The notes beneath the pieces are model-generated. The model was not told the origin of the DNA. It saw only the letters and a program-made list of their open reading frames with translations, and did no database searches. From positions 62,001 to 126,000 of the forward strand of contig NZ_JARNTV010000004.1 in assembly GCF_029433115.1 (NCBI RefSeq): DNA of 64,000 nucleotides, read 5' to 3'. Shown piece by piece: positions 20,563 to 29,806 of this stretch. Position numbers and translations under genes: made by a program. Numbering within the stretch: position 1 is the stretch's first letter; every line of letters starts with the position of its first letter. Source of the DNA: Sphingomonas sp. AOB5 (lineage in GTDB: Bacteria; Pseudomonadota; Alphaproteobacteria; Sphingomonadales; Sphingomonadaceae).

Positions 20563-20582
20563 TATTGATAACGACTCGCATC
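20563..20582 (+). promoter_or_regulatory. Putative Fur-box upstream of feoA
   Basis: TATTGATAACGACTCGCATC directly precedes the feoA start codon. It resembles the NAT-triplet Fur consensus (TTGATAATGATTCTCAT-like), and a ferrous iron uptake operon is the expected target. The site is read by eye, and its position against the start codon implies repression by occlusion. Confidence 0.5.
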
Positions 20583-20843
20583 ATGAATACCCCTGCCACG
20601 TCCGTACCCCTTGCCGACCTGCCTCGCTTCAGCCCCGCAACCGTCGCCGCGATCGACTGGGCGGCGCTGGCCGCATCGGAAGCGCGCCGCCTGCGTGAGT
20701 TCGGGCTGGACGAAGGCGTCGAGATCGAGCTGCTGGCGCCTTCGGGCTGGATGGGCGGGCCGCTCGCCGCGCGGATCGGGCGGATGACGGTGGCGCTGCG
20801 CCGCCACGTCGCCGATGCCATTCACGTCTCGCAGGCGAACTGA
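20583..20843 (+). CDS. feoA: Ferrous iron transport protein A
   Basis: An 86-residue SH3-fold protein that assists FeoB. It has the FeoA layout: a short N-terminal lead, EARRLREFGLDEGVEIELL, then GGPLAARIGRMTVALRRHVADAI. The start is the ATG at 20583, eight codons into the open frame and just after the Fur-like site. feoB begins three bases downstream, so the genes form a feoAB operon. Confidence 0.85.
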   Translation: MNTPATSVPLADLPRFSPATVAAIDWAALAASEARRLREFGLDEGVEIELLAPSGWMGGPLAARIGRMTVALRRHVADAIHVSQAN

Positions 20844-20846
20844 GTC

Positions 20847-22691
20847 ATGGAAACCACGCCCCTCGTCGCGCTGGTCGGCAATCCCAATGCGGGCAAGAGC
20901 GCGCTGTTCAACGCGCTGACCGGCGCGCGGCAAAAGGTCGGCAATTATCCCGGCGTTACGGTTGAGCGTCATTCGGGCCGCATGGCGCTGAACGACGGCC
21001 GCCCGGTCGAGCTGGTCGACCTGCCCGGCACCTACAGCCTCGATCCCTCCAGCCCCGACGAGCAGGTGACGCGCGACGTCGTTATCGGCCGGCAGGATGG
21101 CGAGCGGCTGCCCGATGCGCTGGTCGTCGTTGCCGACGCCACCAATCTCGACAATCACCTGCGCTTCGTCCTTCAGCTTCGCGCGCTGGGACGGCCGATG
21201 ATCGTCGCGCTTAACATGATCGACATGGCCGAGCGCGACGGGCTCAAGATCGACACCGGCAAGCTGGCTGCCGAACTGGGCGTCGCGGTGGTCTCCACCG
21301 TCGCCGTGCGCAAGCGCGGTCTGGATGCGCTGAAGGACGCGCTGGCCGAGCGCCTCGCTGAATCGACGCCCAAGGCGCCGCCGGTGCTCGACGCCGACAT
21401 CACCCATTTCCAGCGCGAGGCGCGCCGCATCGCCGGCGTGGCGATCGTCGAGCAGCCGCGCGCCCGCGCCTTCACCCGCGGCGTGGATCGGGTCGTGCTG
21501 CATCCGGTGCTCGGGCCGGTCATCCTGCTCGCGATCCTCTTCACCATGTTCCAGGCAGTGTTCAGCTGGTCCGAAGCGCCGATCGGCTGGATCGAAGGCC
21601 TGCAGGGCTGGCTGGCCGAGGCCGCCACTGCGAACCTGCCCGAGAATTTCCTGCGCGATCTGCTGGTCGAAGGGATCATTAACGGCGTCGGATCGGTGGT
21701 GGTGTTCCTGCCCCAGATTGTGATCCTGTTCGCCTTCATCCTCGTGCTCGAGGCATCGGGCTACATGGTCCGCGCCGCCTTCCTGATGGACCGGCTGATG
21801 GCGGGGGTCGGCCTGTCCGGCCGCGCCTTCATTCCTTTGCTGTCCTCCTTCGCCTGCGCCATCCCCGGCATCATGGCGACGCGATCGATCGACGATCCCA
21901 AGGAACGGCTCACCACGATCCTGATCGCCCCGCTGATGACCTGCTCCGCGCGCCTGCCGGTCTATGCGGTGATCATCGGCGCGTTCATTCCTGCGAAGAC
22001 CGTGGGGCCGGGCATCGGGCTTCAGGGTCTCGTCCTGCTCGCGCTCTACCTGATGGGTATCGTCGGCGCGGTGCTGGCGGCTTTGGTCCTGCGGCGCACC
22101 GCGACCAAGGGCGCGGGCGGCGGCTTCATGATGGAAATGCCGCGCTATCAGCTGCCCTCGATCCGCGACATCGCCATCGGGCTGTGGCAGCGCGCCTATG
22201 TGTTCCTGCGCCGCGCGGGCACGATCATCATGGGCGTCACCGTGGCGCTGTGGATCCTCAGTTCCTATCCGGTCGCGCCCGAGGGGCAGAAGCAGAGCGA
22301 ATATTCGATCGCCGGGCGGATCGCCTCGGGGCTGGAAGTCGTGCTGCACCCGATCGGCTTCAATCACGAAATGTCGCTGGCGGTGATCCCGGCCATGGCC
22401 GCGCGCGAAGTCGCGGTATCGGCGCTGCAGACCGTCTATTCGATCGATGCCGATGCGGATGCCGAAGGCGAGAAGCTGGGCACCCAGCTTTCCTCGCGCT
22501 GGTCGCTGCCCACCGCGCTGGCCTTCCTCGCCTGGTTCGTCTTCGCCCCGCAATGCCTGTCGACCATCGCCGTCGCCCGGCGCGAGACCAACGGCTGGAA
22601 ATGGCCGATCGTGATGATCGTCTACCTGTTCGCGCTGGCCTATATCGCCGCGGGCGCCACCTTCTGGGGCGCTAAGGCGCTCGGCTTTTAG
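20847..22691 (+). CDS. feoB: Ferrous iron transporter FeoB
   Basis: A 614-residue inner-membrane Fe2+ transporter with an N-terminal G domain. G1 is GNPNAGKS at residues 11-18, the T-loop region is YPGVTVERHSG, G3 is DLPGTYS, and G4 falls in LNMIDMAE. About eight membrane helices follow from residue 215, with two Gate-type repeats (SFACAIPGIMATRSID and AAREVAVSALQTVYSID). It is shorter than E. coli FeoB (about 770) but normal for the compact alphaproteobacterial form. The 3' end overlaps the convergent gene by 20 bases. Confidence 0.95.
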   Translation: METTPLVALVGNPNAGKSALFNALTGARQKVGNYPGVTVERHSGRMALNDGRPVELVDLPGTYSLDPSSPDEQVTRDVVIGRQDGERLPDALVVVADATNLDNHLRFVLQLRALGRPMIVALNMIDMAERDGLKIDTGKLAAELGVAVVSTVAVRKRGLDALKDALAERLAESTPKAPPVLDADITHFQREARRIAGVAIVEQPRARAFTRGVDRVVLHPVLGPVILLAILFTMFQAVFSWSEAPIGWIEGLQGWLAEAATANLPENFLRDLLVEGIINGVGSVVVFLPQIVILFAFILVLEASGYMVRAAFLMDRLMAGVGLSGRAFIPLLSSFACAIPGIMATRSIDDPKERLTTILIAPLMTCSARLPVYAVIIGAFIPAKTVGPGIGLQGLVLLALYLMGIVGAVLAALVLRRTATKGAGGGFMMEMPRYQLPSIRDIAIGLWQRAYVFLRRAGTIIMGVTVALWILSSYPVAPEGQKQSEYSIAGRIASGLEVVLHPIGFNHEMSLAVIPAMAAREVAVSALQTVYSIDADADAEGEKLGTQLSSRWSLPTALAFLAWFVFAPQCLSTIAVARRETNGWKWPIVMIVYLFALAYIAAGATFWGAKALGF

Positions 22692-23775
22692 CCGGGCAGC
22701 GTTGCGCAGCGAATCGATCCATTGCCCGCGCCAGACCGGGATCGAGCCGTAGCTCGGGTTCCATCTCGCGCATCTGCCTGAGCAGCACCGCGCAACGCCG
22801 CGCCATCGGGCGGGTATCGAGAATGAAGCCGCTCGCCATCTTCAGCGCCACGGCGGTGAGATGGTTGTTGTACGGATAGCGCCGCCGGCACTCGGCATAG
22901 TCGAACGCGACTTCGCTGCACGGCCGCTCCATGAATCGCGCCGTGGCGCGCCGGGTCATCTGCACCGAAAGGCGCATCTGTTCGGTGCCGGCGAGGCGCA
23001 GCAGCGGCTGGATGCCGGGATCGGTTGCCAGATCGGGATTCTCGATCAGCGCAAAGATCGCGCCGCGCAGGACCGCGGTATAGCTCCCCAGCGCCATGGA
23101 CTCCGCTTCCGTCGCGCACCGCCAGCCGGGGCAGGCGGTATAGCCCGCAGCGAAGACAGGTTCGGTCCGCACAACGATCGCAAGCAGGGACGCCCGCATC
23201 GTTTCCGGCCCGCAGCCGCAAAAGCGCAGCGCGCGATAGAGCAGCAAGGCGTCGTGCGCGGTCGCCGAACTGCCGACGTCGAGCCGCGGCACGAAGGCCG
23301 ACGACTGGCCAGTGAACGCCGCCGCGATCCGCTCGCCATGCCGTGCGCCGAGATCGGGGAAGCGCGCGATGCAGACTGCCGCGCGGCGCAGTTCGGCGGT
23401 GTCGCTCACCTGCCCGGCCAATGCGGCGCTGCAGAAACGATGCGCGGCGGCGGGATCGGGCGTCATCCGCGGCGCGTCGGGCAGCGTCGGCGACATCAGG
23501 AACAGCAACGTGTCGTCCACCGTCTCGCGCGACAGCAGGGATCGGGCATCCTCGCTGCCGATCCGGCGCTTCCAGTCGGTACCCGCACTGTTGAGGCCCA
23601 TGGACAGCGGCTGATAGCCATAGAGGAGCAGCGCGCTCCGCCGGACCTCTTCGATGTCGACTTCGGAATGCCCGTCATAATATTGGGCCCGGGCGCCGGG
23701 TGCCGCGGCCAGCATCAGCGCGCCGAGGATCAGCCGCGCGACCCATGATCTTCCGAAAACCCCTCGCCACGCCAC
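22672..23775 (-). CDS. Secreted protein of unknown function, 367 aa
   Basis: A signal peptide (about residues 1-30, ending ARAQ) is followed by a largely helical, Arg/Ala/Leu-rich mature part with about twelve cysteines, some in close pairs (CGCG; CPGWRC). That suggests disulfides in the periplasm. No known domain is recognised. The frame overlaps feoB antisense at its 3' end by 20 bases. Codon choice matches the neighbouring core genes. Confidence 0.7.
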   Translation of the reverse strand: MAWRGVFGRSWVARLILGALMLAAAPGARAQYYDGHSEVDIEEVRRSALLLYGYQPLSMGLNSAGTDWKRRIGSEDARSLLSRETVDDTLLFLMSPTLPDAPRMTPDPAAAHRFCSAALAGQVSDTAELRRAAVCIARFPDLGARHGERIAAAFTGQSSAFVPRLDVGSSATAHDALLLYRALRFCGCGPETMRASLLAIVVRTEPVFAAGYTACPGWRCATEAESMALGSYTAVLRGAIFALIENPDLATDPGIQPLLRLAGTEQMRLSVQMTRRATARFMERPCSEVAFDYAECRRRYPYNNHLTAVALKMASGFILDTRPMARRCAVLLRQMREMEPELRLDPGLARAMDRFAAQRCPAKSRAP

Positions 23776-23816
23776 GCCGCTTCTCCCCTCACAGCGCGAT
23801 CCGCTGACCGGACGGG

Positions 23817-24011
23817 TCAGTCGTCCTCGCGCCCGGCTTCTTCGCGTTTCGACTCGTCGAGCAATTTGCCGATCCGGACATATTGCTCGCCATCGGCTTG
23901 CTTCTGGACCTTGGTCCGGCCGAATCTGGCGCGGTTTTCCACAGCCTTTGCCTGATTGGCGGCCTTTGCACGCGCCTTGCGCGCCTTGTTCAGGTTGATG
24001 ATCTCGGCCAT
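23817..24011 (-). CDS. DUF4169-family small basic protein
   Basis: A 64-residue protein starting [17 protein letters not shown], the DUF4169 signature found in many alphaproteobacteria. It is very rich in Lys, Arg and Ala, with an acidic tail. Function is unknown. The reading frame remains open far upstream on this strand, but that part is antisense to ssb, and the start at 24011 matches the family. It is divergent from ssb, with 42 bases between starts. Confidence 0.8.
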   Translation of the reverse strand: MAEIINLNKARKARAKAANQAKAVENRARFGRTKVQKQADGEQYVRIGKLLDESKREEAGREDD

Positions 24012-24053
24012 ATCGTCGGGGAACAGGAATACAGAATTAGAAGCGGAGTTTCC

Positions 24054-24602
24054 ATGGCCGGCAGCGTCAACAAGGTCATTCTCGTCGGCAATCTCGGCCG
24101 CGATCCCGAAAGCCGCAGCTTCCAGAATGGCGGCAAGGTGGTCGAACTGCGCATTGCTACGTCGGAAAGCTGGAAGGATCGCAATTCGGGCGAACGCAAG
24201 GAAAAGACCGAGTGGCATACCGTGAAGGTGTTCAACGAAGGTCTGGCGAACGTCGCCGAACGCTATCTGCGCAAGGGTAGCAAGGTCTATATCGAAGGCG
24301 CGCTGACCACCCGGAAGTGGCAGGACCCGCAGGGTAACGACCGCTACTCGACCGAGATCGTGCTGCAGGGCTTCAACAGCGTGCTGACCATGCTCGACGG
24401 CGCACCCGGCGGTGGCGGCCAGGGTGGCGGCGGCGGTGGATCGCGCGGCGGTGACGATTGGGGCGGCGGCGGCGGCCGTGACGATTTCGCGGGCAATTCC
24501 AGCAGCCGCGGCGGCGGCGGTGGCGGCAATTTCAACAGCGGCGGCGGCTCGTCCGGCGGCGGTGGCTTCCCCGACGATCTGGACGACGACGTTCCCTTCT
24601 AA
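24054..24602 (+). CDS. ssb: Single-stranded DNA-binding protein
   Basis: A 182-residue SSB that forms tetramers on ssDNA in replication and repair. The OB fold is residues 1-110 ([19 protein letters not shown], the [11 protein letters not shown] strand, [13 protein letters not shown]). A long Gly-rich linker (about 115-170) leads to the acidic tip DDDVPF that recruits partner proteins. The ATG at 24054 was chosen by homology, with GGAG seven bases before it. A small lipoprotein gene follows 14 bases downstream. Confidence 0.96.
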   Translation: MAGSVNKVILVGNLGRDPESRSFQNGGKVVELRIATSESWKDRNSGERKEKTEWHTVKVFNEGLANVAERYLRKGSKVYIEGALTTRKWQDPQGNDRYSTEIVLQGFNSVLTMLDGAPGGGGQGGGGGGSRGGDDWGGGGGRDDFAGNSSSRGGGGGGNFNSGGGSSGGGGFPDDLDDDVPF

Positions 24603-24616
24603 GCAGAGAGGGCAGC

Positions 24617-25048
24617 ATGCGGATTGCGATCGGACTGATGCTGGCGGTTTCGCTGTCGGCATGTGGCGCCAAGCCTGCCGGGGACAAGCGCGACGACACG
24701 TTCGAGACCAAGGCCGCCGAGGTGCTGAGCGCGAACGGCAGCAACGATTGCGCCAAGAACCCCGATTTCGCGCCGATCTACACCGATGCGAAGATCAACG
24801 TGTGCAGCTCGGCGCATTTCGACGCGACCGGCAAGGATGCCGGCACGGTCAGCTATTCGAGCGCCGCGGCGCCTGCGGTGATCCTCGCCTGGTCGAAGGA
24901 ACATGCGACCAAATCCGGCCTCGCCGAACGCATCTCGAACGACAAGATGTTCTCCGCCGGTGAAGGCAACAAGCGCACGATCATGGTGATGGCCCTGCCC
25001 GAAGGATCGGGCAGCAAGGTCACCGTCAACTGGGGCAAGGCGCCCTGA
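24617..25048 (+). CDS. Putative lipoprotein, 143 aa
   Basis: A short basic N terminus and hydrophobic core end in the lipobox LSAC (Cys at about residue 16), so the mature protein should be lipid-anchored. The mature part contains two more cysteines (NDCAKN and NVCSS) and a KNPDFAPIYTDAK motif of unknown meaning. The protein family is not recognised. It is probably transcribed with ssb. Confidence 0.7.
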   Translation: MRIAIGLMLAVSLSACGAKPAGDKRDDTFETKAAEVLSANGSNDCAKNPDFAPIYTDAKINVCSSAHFDATGKDAGTVSYSSAAAPAVILAWSKEHATKSGLAERISNDKMFSAGEGNKRTIMVMALPEGSGSKVTVNWGKAP

Positions 25049-25049
25049 T

Positions 25050-25898
25050 CTAGCCCGCGACGATCTCTGCCGTGCCGAACCGCCCGGCCTGATAATCGGC
25101 ATAGGCCTGCCGGATCTCGTCGGCGGAATTCATCACGAACGGCCCATGCGCCACGATCGGCTCATCGATCGGTTCGGCATGGCCGAACAGGAACAGCGCC
25201 GGTTCGCTCGCCGCTATGGTCACCGCATCTCCGCTGCCAAGTTCGGCCAGATTGAACCGCGACACCCGGGTTCCGCCCACCTCGATCGCCCCGCGCGCGC
25301 AATAGAGGAACACGTCGCGCCCGCTCAGCCCGTCGAACGTAACCATCTCGCCCGGCGCCAGCGTGACGAAGCTCATGAACGCACCGGTCAGCGACGGGAT
25401 CGGCCCTGTCGCGCCGCGATGCTCGCCCGCGATCAGATGGACGCCATCGACTACCGGGATCGCATCCGCCTGAACCCCGAAATAGCGCGGGCGGGTCATC
25501 TTGAGCCGCGCGGGCAGGTTCACCCAGAGCTGGAGGATCTCCATTGCCCCGCCATCTCGCTTGAACGCCTCGGGCGACACCTCGGCATGGACGATCCCGC
25601 TCCCCGCGGTCATCCACTGCACCCCGCCGGCGCGGATGATGCTCTCATGCCCCGCCGAATCGGTATGGGCGAGCTCGCCGTCGAGGATGAAGGTCACCGT
25701 CTCGAACCCGCGATGCGGATGCGGGCCGAACGGCAGGCCGCGATTGTTCGGGGCGTAGGTCTGCGGTCCGTGATGGTTGAGGAACAGGAACGCGCCGATA
25801 TGTCCGATCGCCGGTCCGGGCACCGGGCGCCGCGTCACCAGATCGCCGATATCGTCGCGATGGGCAGCATGGAGCCGCAGCACCGCGCGCGCGGTCAC
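25050..25898 (-). CDS. Pirin-family protein
   Basis: A 282-residue bicupin. The metal-binding cupin motif is seen as PHPHRGFETVTFILDGE, with the later HTDSAGHESIIRAGGVQWMTAGSGIVHAE block. Bacterial pirins (YhhW type) can have quercetinase activity or regulate enzymes, and the role here is open. The GTG at 25898 overlaps the metW stop by four bases (GTGA), placing the gene last in the metX-GNAT-metW-pirin operon. Confidence 0.9.
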   Translation of the reverse strand: MTARAVLRLHAAHRDDIGDLVTRRPVPGPAIGHIGAFLFLNHHGPQTYAPNNRGLPFGPHPHRGFETVTFILDGELAHTDSAGHESIIRAGGVQWMTAGSGIVHAEVSPEAFKRDGGAMEILQLWVNLPARLKMTRPRYFGVQADAIPVVDGVHLIAGEHRGATGPIPSLTGAFMSFVTLAPGEMVTFDGLSGRDVFLYCARGAIEVGGTRVSRFNLAELGSGDAVTIAASEPALFLFGHAEPIDEPIVAHGPFVMNSADEIRQAYADYQAGRFGTAEIVAG

Positions 25899-26488
25899 TC
25901 GCCGCGCCTCAGCAGGAACACCGCATGCTCGGCGAACAGGTTGGCCATGGTCTGGCCGGTCTGCTGGTCGCCCGACAGGAACCAGGCGCCCTCGATCGCG
26001 ATCCCGCGTTCCTCGAGCAGCGCGCGGAAATCGTCGACCGTCACATGGTGGATGTTGGGCGTGGCATACCATTTGAGCGGCAACAGCCGAGTCACCGGCA
26101 TCCGCCCGCCCCAGAGCAGGCTCGCGCGCACTCGCCAATGCGCAAAGTTCGGGAAGGACACGAAGGCGCGCTTGCCGATGCGGAGCAGCTGATCGAGCAC
26201 CCAGTCGGGCCGCATCGTCGTCTGCAGCGTCTGGCTCAGAATCGCATAGTCGAAGCTGGCGTCGGGATAATCGGCCAGATCGGTGTCGGCATCGCCCTGG
26301 ATCACCGAAAGCCCGCGCGCCACCGCCGAGGCCACATCGCCCGCATCCAGCTCCAATCCGCGCGCATCGCAATCGCGCTCGTCGCGCAGCGCTGCCATCA
26401 GCGCGCCATCGCCGCAGCCGACATCCAGCACGCGGCTGCCCGGCGCGACATTGGCGGCGATGATCGCAAGGTCGGGACGCAAGCTCAT
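25895..26488 (-). CDS. metW: Methionine biosynthesis protein MetW
   Basis: A 197-residue SAM-methyltransferase-fold protein. The Gly-rich nucleotide loop LDVGCGDGALM lies near residue 21 and SQTLQTTMRPDWVLDQLLRIG near 90. FPNFAHWRVR and LPLKWYATPNIHHVT are MetW signatures. In many proteobacteria MetW is required together with MetX for homoserine acyl transfer. It starts at the ATG overlapping the GNAT gene stop and ends overlapping the pirin start. Confidence 0.93.
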   Translation of the reverse strand: MSLRPDLAIIAANVAPGSRVLDVGCGDGALMAALRDERDCDARGLELDAGDVASAVARGLSVIQGDADTDLADYPDASFDYAILSQTLQTTMRPDWVLDQLLRIGKRAFVSFPNFAHWRVRASLLWGGRMPVTRLLPLKWYATPNIHHVTVDDFRALLEERGIAIEGAWFLSGDQQTGQTMANLFAEHAVFLLRRGE

Positions 26489-26919
26489 CGCGTATACGCG
26501 TCCGGATCGTCGCGGACCATCAGCCGCTCGGGGTACGGATATTGCTCCCAGCCAAGGCTGGCATAGACCGGCTGCATGTCCTTGGTGAACAGTGCCCAGC
26601 GGCGCAGGCCTTGCAGCTCGGGATGGGCGTGCAACCCCTCGATCATCGTCCGGGCGATGCCCTTGCCGCGATGCGCGGGCAGCACGAACACATCGGCCAG
26701 ATAGGCAAAGGTCGCCTTGTCGGTGATCAGCCGTGCAAAGCCGACCTGCTCGGGCGTGCCCGCTTCGTCCGGCGCAAAGGCGCCGACGCACAGCGACCCC
26801 CGGATCGCCCGCTCGACCGTGTCACGCGGAATCCCGACCGACCAATAGGCGCCCGACAGGAACGCATGGATCAGGTCGATGTCGAGATCGGCGTGGTCGA
26901 AGGAAAGCGTGATGCTCAC
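26485..26919 (-). CDS. GNAT-family N-acetyltransferase
   Basis: A 144-residue single GNAT domain. An N-terminal strand ([13 protein letters not shown]) is followed by the acetyl-CoA loop [18 protein letters not shown] (about residues 80-97) and the C-terminal [16 protein letters not shown]. It is sandwiched between metX and metW with ATGA overlaps on both sides, so it is co-translated with methionine genes. Its acceptor is unknown. Confidence 0.88.
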   Translation of the reverse strand: MSITLSFDHADLDIDLIHAFLSGAYWSVGIPRDTVERAIRGSLCVGAFAPDEAGTPEQVGFARLITDKATFAYLADVFVLPAHRGKGIARTMIEGLHAHPELQGLRRWALFTKDMQPVYASLGWEQYPYPERLMVRDDPDAYTR

Positions 26920-28040
26920 TTCTTCTCCCCCGCGCGCAGGAAGCCGTCGATCACCCGGTTCATTTCCGGTGCGTCGAGCAGGAAGGCGTCATGGCCGAAC
27001 GGTGACTTCAGCTCGACGAAGCTGGCCGGCGCGCCCGCGGCGTTCAGCGCATGCACGATCGCGCGCGATTCGCTGGTGGGATACAGCCAGTCGGTGTCGA
27101 AGCTGACGAGGCAGAAGCGCGTCGCGGCGCCCTTGAACGCATTGGCCAGCACGCCGCCATGCTCCTCCGCCAGATCGAAATAATCGAGCGCGCGGGTGAT
27201 ATAGAGATAGGAGTTGGCGTCGAACCGGTCGGTAAAGCTCAGCCCCTGATGGCGCAGATAGCTTTCGACCTGGAAATCGGCGTCGAAGCCGAAGGTCTTG
27301 CTTTCGCGCGCCTGCAGCTTGCGGCCGAACTTGGCGGTGAGGCCGGCTTCGGACAGATAGGTGATGTGCGCCGCCATCCGCGCCACGGCCAGCCCCGCGG
27401 TGGGTGGTTCGCCCGATGCGTAATAGTCGCCATCGCGCCAGTTGGGATCGGCCATGATCGCCTGCCGCCCGACTTCGTGGAACGCGATATTCTGCGCCGA
27501 GTGCCGCGCGGTCGATGCGATCACCACGGCGGAGGCGACGCGCTCGGGGAAGGTCGCGGCCCAGCTGAGCGCCTGCATGCCCCCCATCGATCCGCCGACC
27601 ACCGCCTGAAGCCGCTCGACGCCGAGATGGGTCAGGAGCAGCGCCTGCGCGCCGACCATGTCGCGGATGGTGATGACCGGAAAGCTCATGCCCCAGGGCT
27701 GACCCGTCGCCGGGTTAATCGTCGCGGGGCCGGACGACCCCATGCAGCTGCCCAGCACATTGGCACAGACCACGAAATGCCGCGCCGGATCGATCGGCTT
27801 GCCCGGCCCGATCAGCTTGGTCCACCAGCCCGGCTTCTTCGTGACGGGATGCTCGGACGCGACATGCTGGTCGCCGGTCAGCGCGTGGCAGACGAGGATC
27901 GCGTTGCTGGCATCGGCGTTCAGCGTGCCATAGGTCTCATAGGCGATATCGACCGGCGACAGCAGCGCGCCGCCGTCCAGCCGCAACGGGCCGGGCAGGG
28001 TCACCGTGCGGCTCAGGCCGAAACGCTGATCGTCAGACAT
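26916..28040 (-). CDS. metX: Homoserine O-acyltransferase MetX
   Basis: A 374-residue alpha/beta-hydrolase enzyme that acylates homoserine from acetyl-CoA or succinyl-CoA, committing it to methionine. The nucleophile elbow is [10 protein letters not shown] (about residue 145). The oxyanion region SCMGSSGP and the C-terminal acid/His pair (SFDTDWLYP and GHDAFLLD) are present. Acetyl versus succinyl specificity cannot be told safely from sequence alone. It is first of a four-gene overlapping operon. No SAM riboswitch is visible in the 40 bases before it. Confidence 0.94.
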   Translation of the reverse strand: MSDDQRFGLSRTVTLPGPLRLDGGALLSPVDIAYETYGTLNADASNAILVCHALTGDQHVASEHPVTKKPGWWTKLIGPGKPIDPARHFVVCANVLGSCMGSSGPATINPATGQPWGMSFPVITIRDMVGAQALLLTHLGVERLQAVVGGSMGGMQALSWAATFPERVASAVVIASTARHSAQNIAFHEVGRQAIMADPNWRDGDYYASGEPPTAGLAVARMAAHITYLSEAGLTAKFGRKLQARESKTFGFDADFQVESYLRHQGLSFTDRFDANSYLYITRALDYFDLAEEHGGVLANAFKGAATRFCLVSFDTDWLYPTSESRAIVHALNAAGAPASFVELKSPFGHDAFLLDAPEMNRVIDGFLRAGEKK

Positions 28041-28080
28041 TGCGGCGGGTTAGGGCTGCGTGCGTCTGCATTCAACCCCG

Positions 28081-28155
28081 TGTACTCCGGCGAAGGCCGG
28101 AGCGTTGGAGATCGAAGCGCGACGTGGCCAGCGCTCCGGCCTTCGCCGGAGCACA
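28081..28155. repeat. Dispersed inverted repeat, copy 3
   Basis: Arms at 28081-28103 and 28133-28155 match copies 1 and 2, with one change in the left arm (TGTACTCC for TGTGCTCC). The spacer is 29 bases. It lies just past the 3' end of the amine oxidase gene and upstream of metX on the same strand. Confidence 0.85.
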
Positions 28156-28163
28156 AGCAAGGT

Positions 28164-29720
28164 TCAAGCGGCCTTCGCCAGCAACCGCTTGCCGGTGATC
28201 GCCTCGGCCGCCATCCGACCTGTCTGTGCCGCGCCGTTCATGTATCCGGGGAAGGCGTCCGACAGATGCTCGCCCGCGAAGAAGACATTGCCCGCGCGGC
28301 TCACTTGCGGCTCGCCATCCTCCGATTCGACGCTCAGCAGATGCGCGAACCGGGTCAGGAATCGCGGCGGATAGTTGCAATAGGCGCCGAGCGTCAGCGG
28401 ATCGCGATGCCATGCGGTGCGGCGATAGGGTCCGTCCGCAGTTGCCGGGATCAGCCCCGGCACGGCCGGCTCGGAGATCTGCGCGAAGCGGCGGGCCAGC
28501 GCGTCGGCAGCACCCGGATCGCTCACCTGATCGCCACCCAGGAACCAGGTCCACACCGAATCGAGCGTGCCGGGCATATGGACGCTACCGTCCCAGCCCA
28601 GCGCATAGCCCTCGTCCCCGGTCTGCCACAGCTCGCCGCCCATCCCCATCGTCTTCGTCCATGGAGTGGCGGTGGCAAAGGCCTGCACCTTCTCGTTGCG
28701 GCCAAGCTCGGCCTCGGCGACGAAGGCGCGCCATGCGGCGGGCAGCGGCACGCGGAAATCGATCTGGCGCAGGATCGGCGCGGGGACGGCGACGATCACC
28801 GTATCCGCCAGGCCTTCCGATCCGTCGAGGAAGCGCAGCTGCATCCGGCCACCGCTGCGGGTCACGCTCAACAGCCGCTTCCCGCTCTCGATCGCGCCGG
28901 CATATTTCGACGTCATGGCGTCGATCAGCGCGCTGCTGCCGCCTTCGATGACGAAGCGCTCGTCCGATCCGCCCAGCACTTCGGCACGCTCGCCGTTCAC
29001 GGTGGGCAGGTTGAAGATCAGCTCCAGCGCCGATGCCTCGCCCGGCTCGACGCCATATTCGGTGCGGCTGGTGCCTTCGAGCAGGCTCTTGACCCAGGGG
29101 TTCGGGATCAGCGCGGCATGCTGGTTGAGATAGGATTCGATCGACATGCGATCGAGTTCGGCAGCGACCCGGGCATAGCTCCGGTCGAGCCGGTCGGCAT
29201 CCTTGCCGATCTGCCCGGCGATCCCGCGCAGCGCCTCGGCCAGTTCGGCGTCGGGCACGACCCGGCCATTGGCGAGGATCAGCGTGCGGTGCTCGCCATT
29301 CTTGCGGTCGATCAGCTCGACGCCGAAGGCCTTTGCCAGCTGCTGCATGTCGTGATGATCGGTGTTGACCAGCTGGCCGCCCGCCTCGAACGCCGGGCCG
29401 CTCGCCGGGCGCTGGGTGAACATCCGCCCGCCCATCCGGTCGCGTGCTTCATAGAGCTTCGCCTCGACGCCCGATTCGGTGAGGTGATGCAGCGCGGTGA
29501 GGCCCGCGATCCCGCCGCCGATGATCGCGACAGTGCCCATCGTCGCGGCACGCGCCTCGCGCGGCAGGGCCGAGACGACAGCGCCGGCCGCAATCGCCTG
29601 CAGCAGCGTCCGCCGGGTGACCGCATAGTTTGCAGGGACCGGCGGCGCCTCTCCGGCTGCCGCCAAATTGCTCCGCCGCGCCGTCTGCATCGCGCGCCAA
29701 AAGCTGGTGCTGGTTCGCAT
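28164..29720 (-). CDS. Flavin-containing amine oxidase, Tat-exported
   Basis: A 518-residue FAD oxidase. The N terminus has a twin-arginine signal ([12 protein letters not shown], about residues 35-46) ending near AREARA, so the folded enzyme probably goes to the periplasm. The dinucleotide-binding motif [12 protein letters not shown] (about 65) is followed by the RMGGRMFT motif. The C-terminal FAD segment [20 protein letters not shown] is typical of monoamine oxidases. The substrate amine is unknown. The gene precedes copy 3 of the inverted repeat and is divergent from hisC. Confidence 0.9.
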   Translation of the reverse strand: MRTSTSFWRAMQTARRSNLAAAGEAPPVPANYAVTRRTLLQAIAAGAVVSALPREARAATMGTVAIIGGGIAGLTALHHLTESGVEAKLYEARDRMGGRMFTQRPASGPAFEAGGQLVNTDHHDMQQLAKAFGVELIDRKNGEHRTLILANGRVVPDAELAEALRGIAGQIGKDADRLDRSYARVAAELDRMSIESYLNQHAALIPNPWVKSLLEGTSRTEYGVEPGEASALELIFNLPTVNGERAEVLGGSDERFVIEGGSSALIDAMTSKYAGAIESGKRLLSVTRSGGRMQLRFLDGSEGLADTVIVAVPAPILRQIDFRVPLPAAWRAFVAEAELGRNEKVQAFATATPWTKTMGMGGELWQTGDEGYALGWDGSVHMPGTLDSVWTWFLGGDQVSDPGAADALARRFAQISEPAVPGLIPATADGPYRRTAWHRDPLTLGAYCNYPPRFLTRFAHLLSVESEDGEPQVSRAGNVFFAGEHLSDAFPGYMNGAAQTGRMAAEAITGKRLLAKAA

Positions 29721-29806
29721 TCGCCTCTCGTTCCGTCCCCGTTACGGCTCATGCCATAGCCTGCATGACCTTGCTATTGCGTAACCGTTCGGCCAAGCGG
29801 CGCGAC

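Noticed and set aside
20562..22553. 663-codon antisense frame over feoAB
   Set aside because: A shadow of feoB. It has a repetitive charged composition, no ribosome site and no domain.
24011..24662. Extension of the DUF4169 frame across ssb on the minus strand
   Set aside because: The extra 217 codons are Ala/Thr-rich antisense of the ssb Gly-rich linker. The family start is at 24011.
28041..28080. SAM riboswitch upstream of metX
   Set aside because: Only 40 bases separate metX from the inverted repeat, too short for a known SAM aptamer, and no matching core motif is present.
27051..29759. 902-codon plus-strand frame over metX and the amine oxidase
   Set aside because: It spans two well-supported minus-strand genes and the inverted repeat copy 3, and its protein has no recognisable features.
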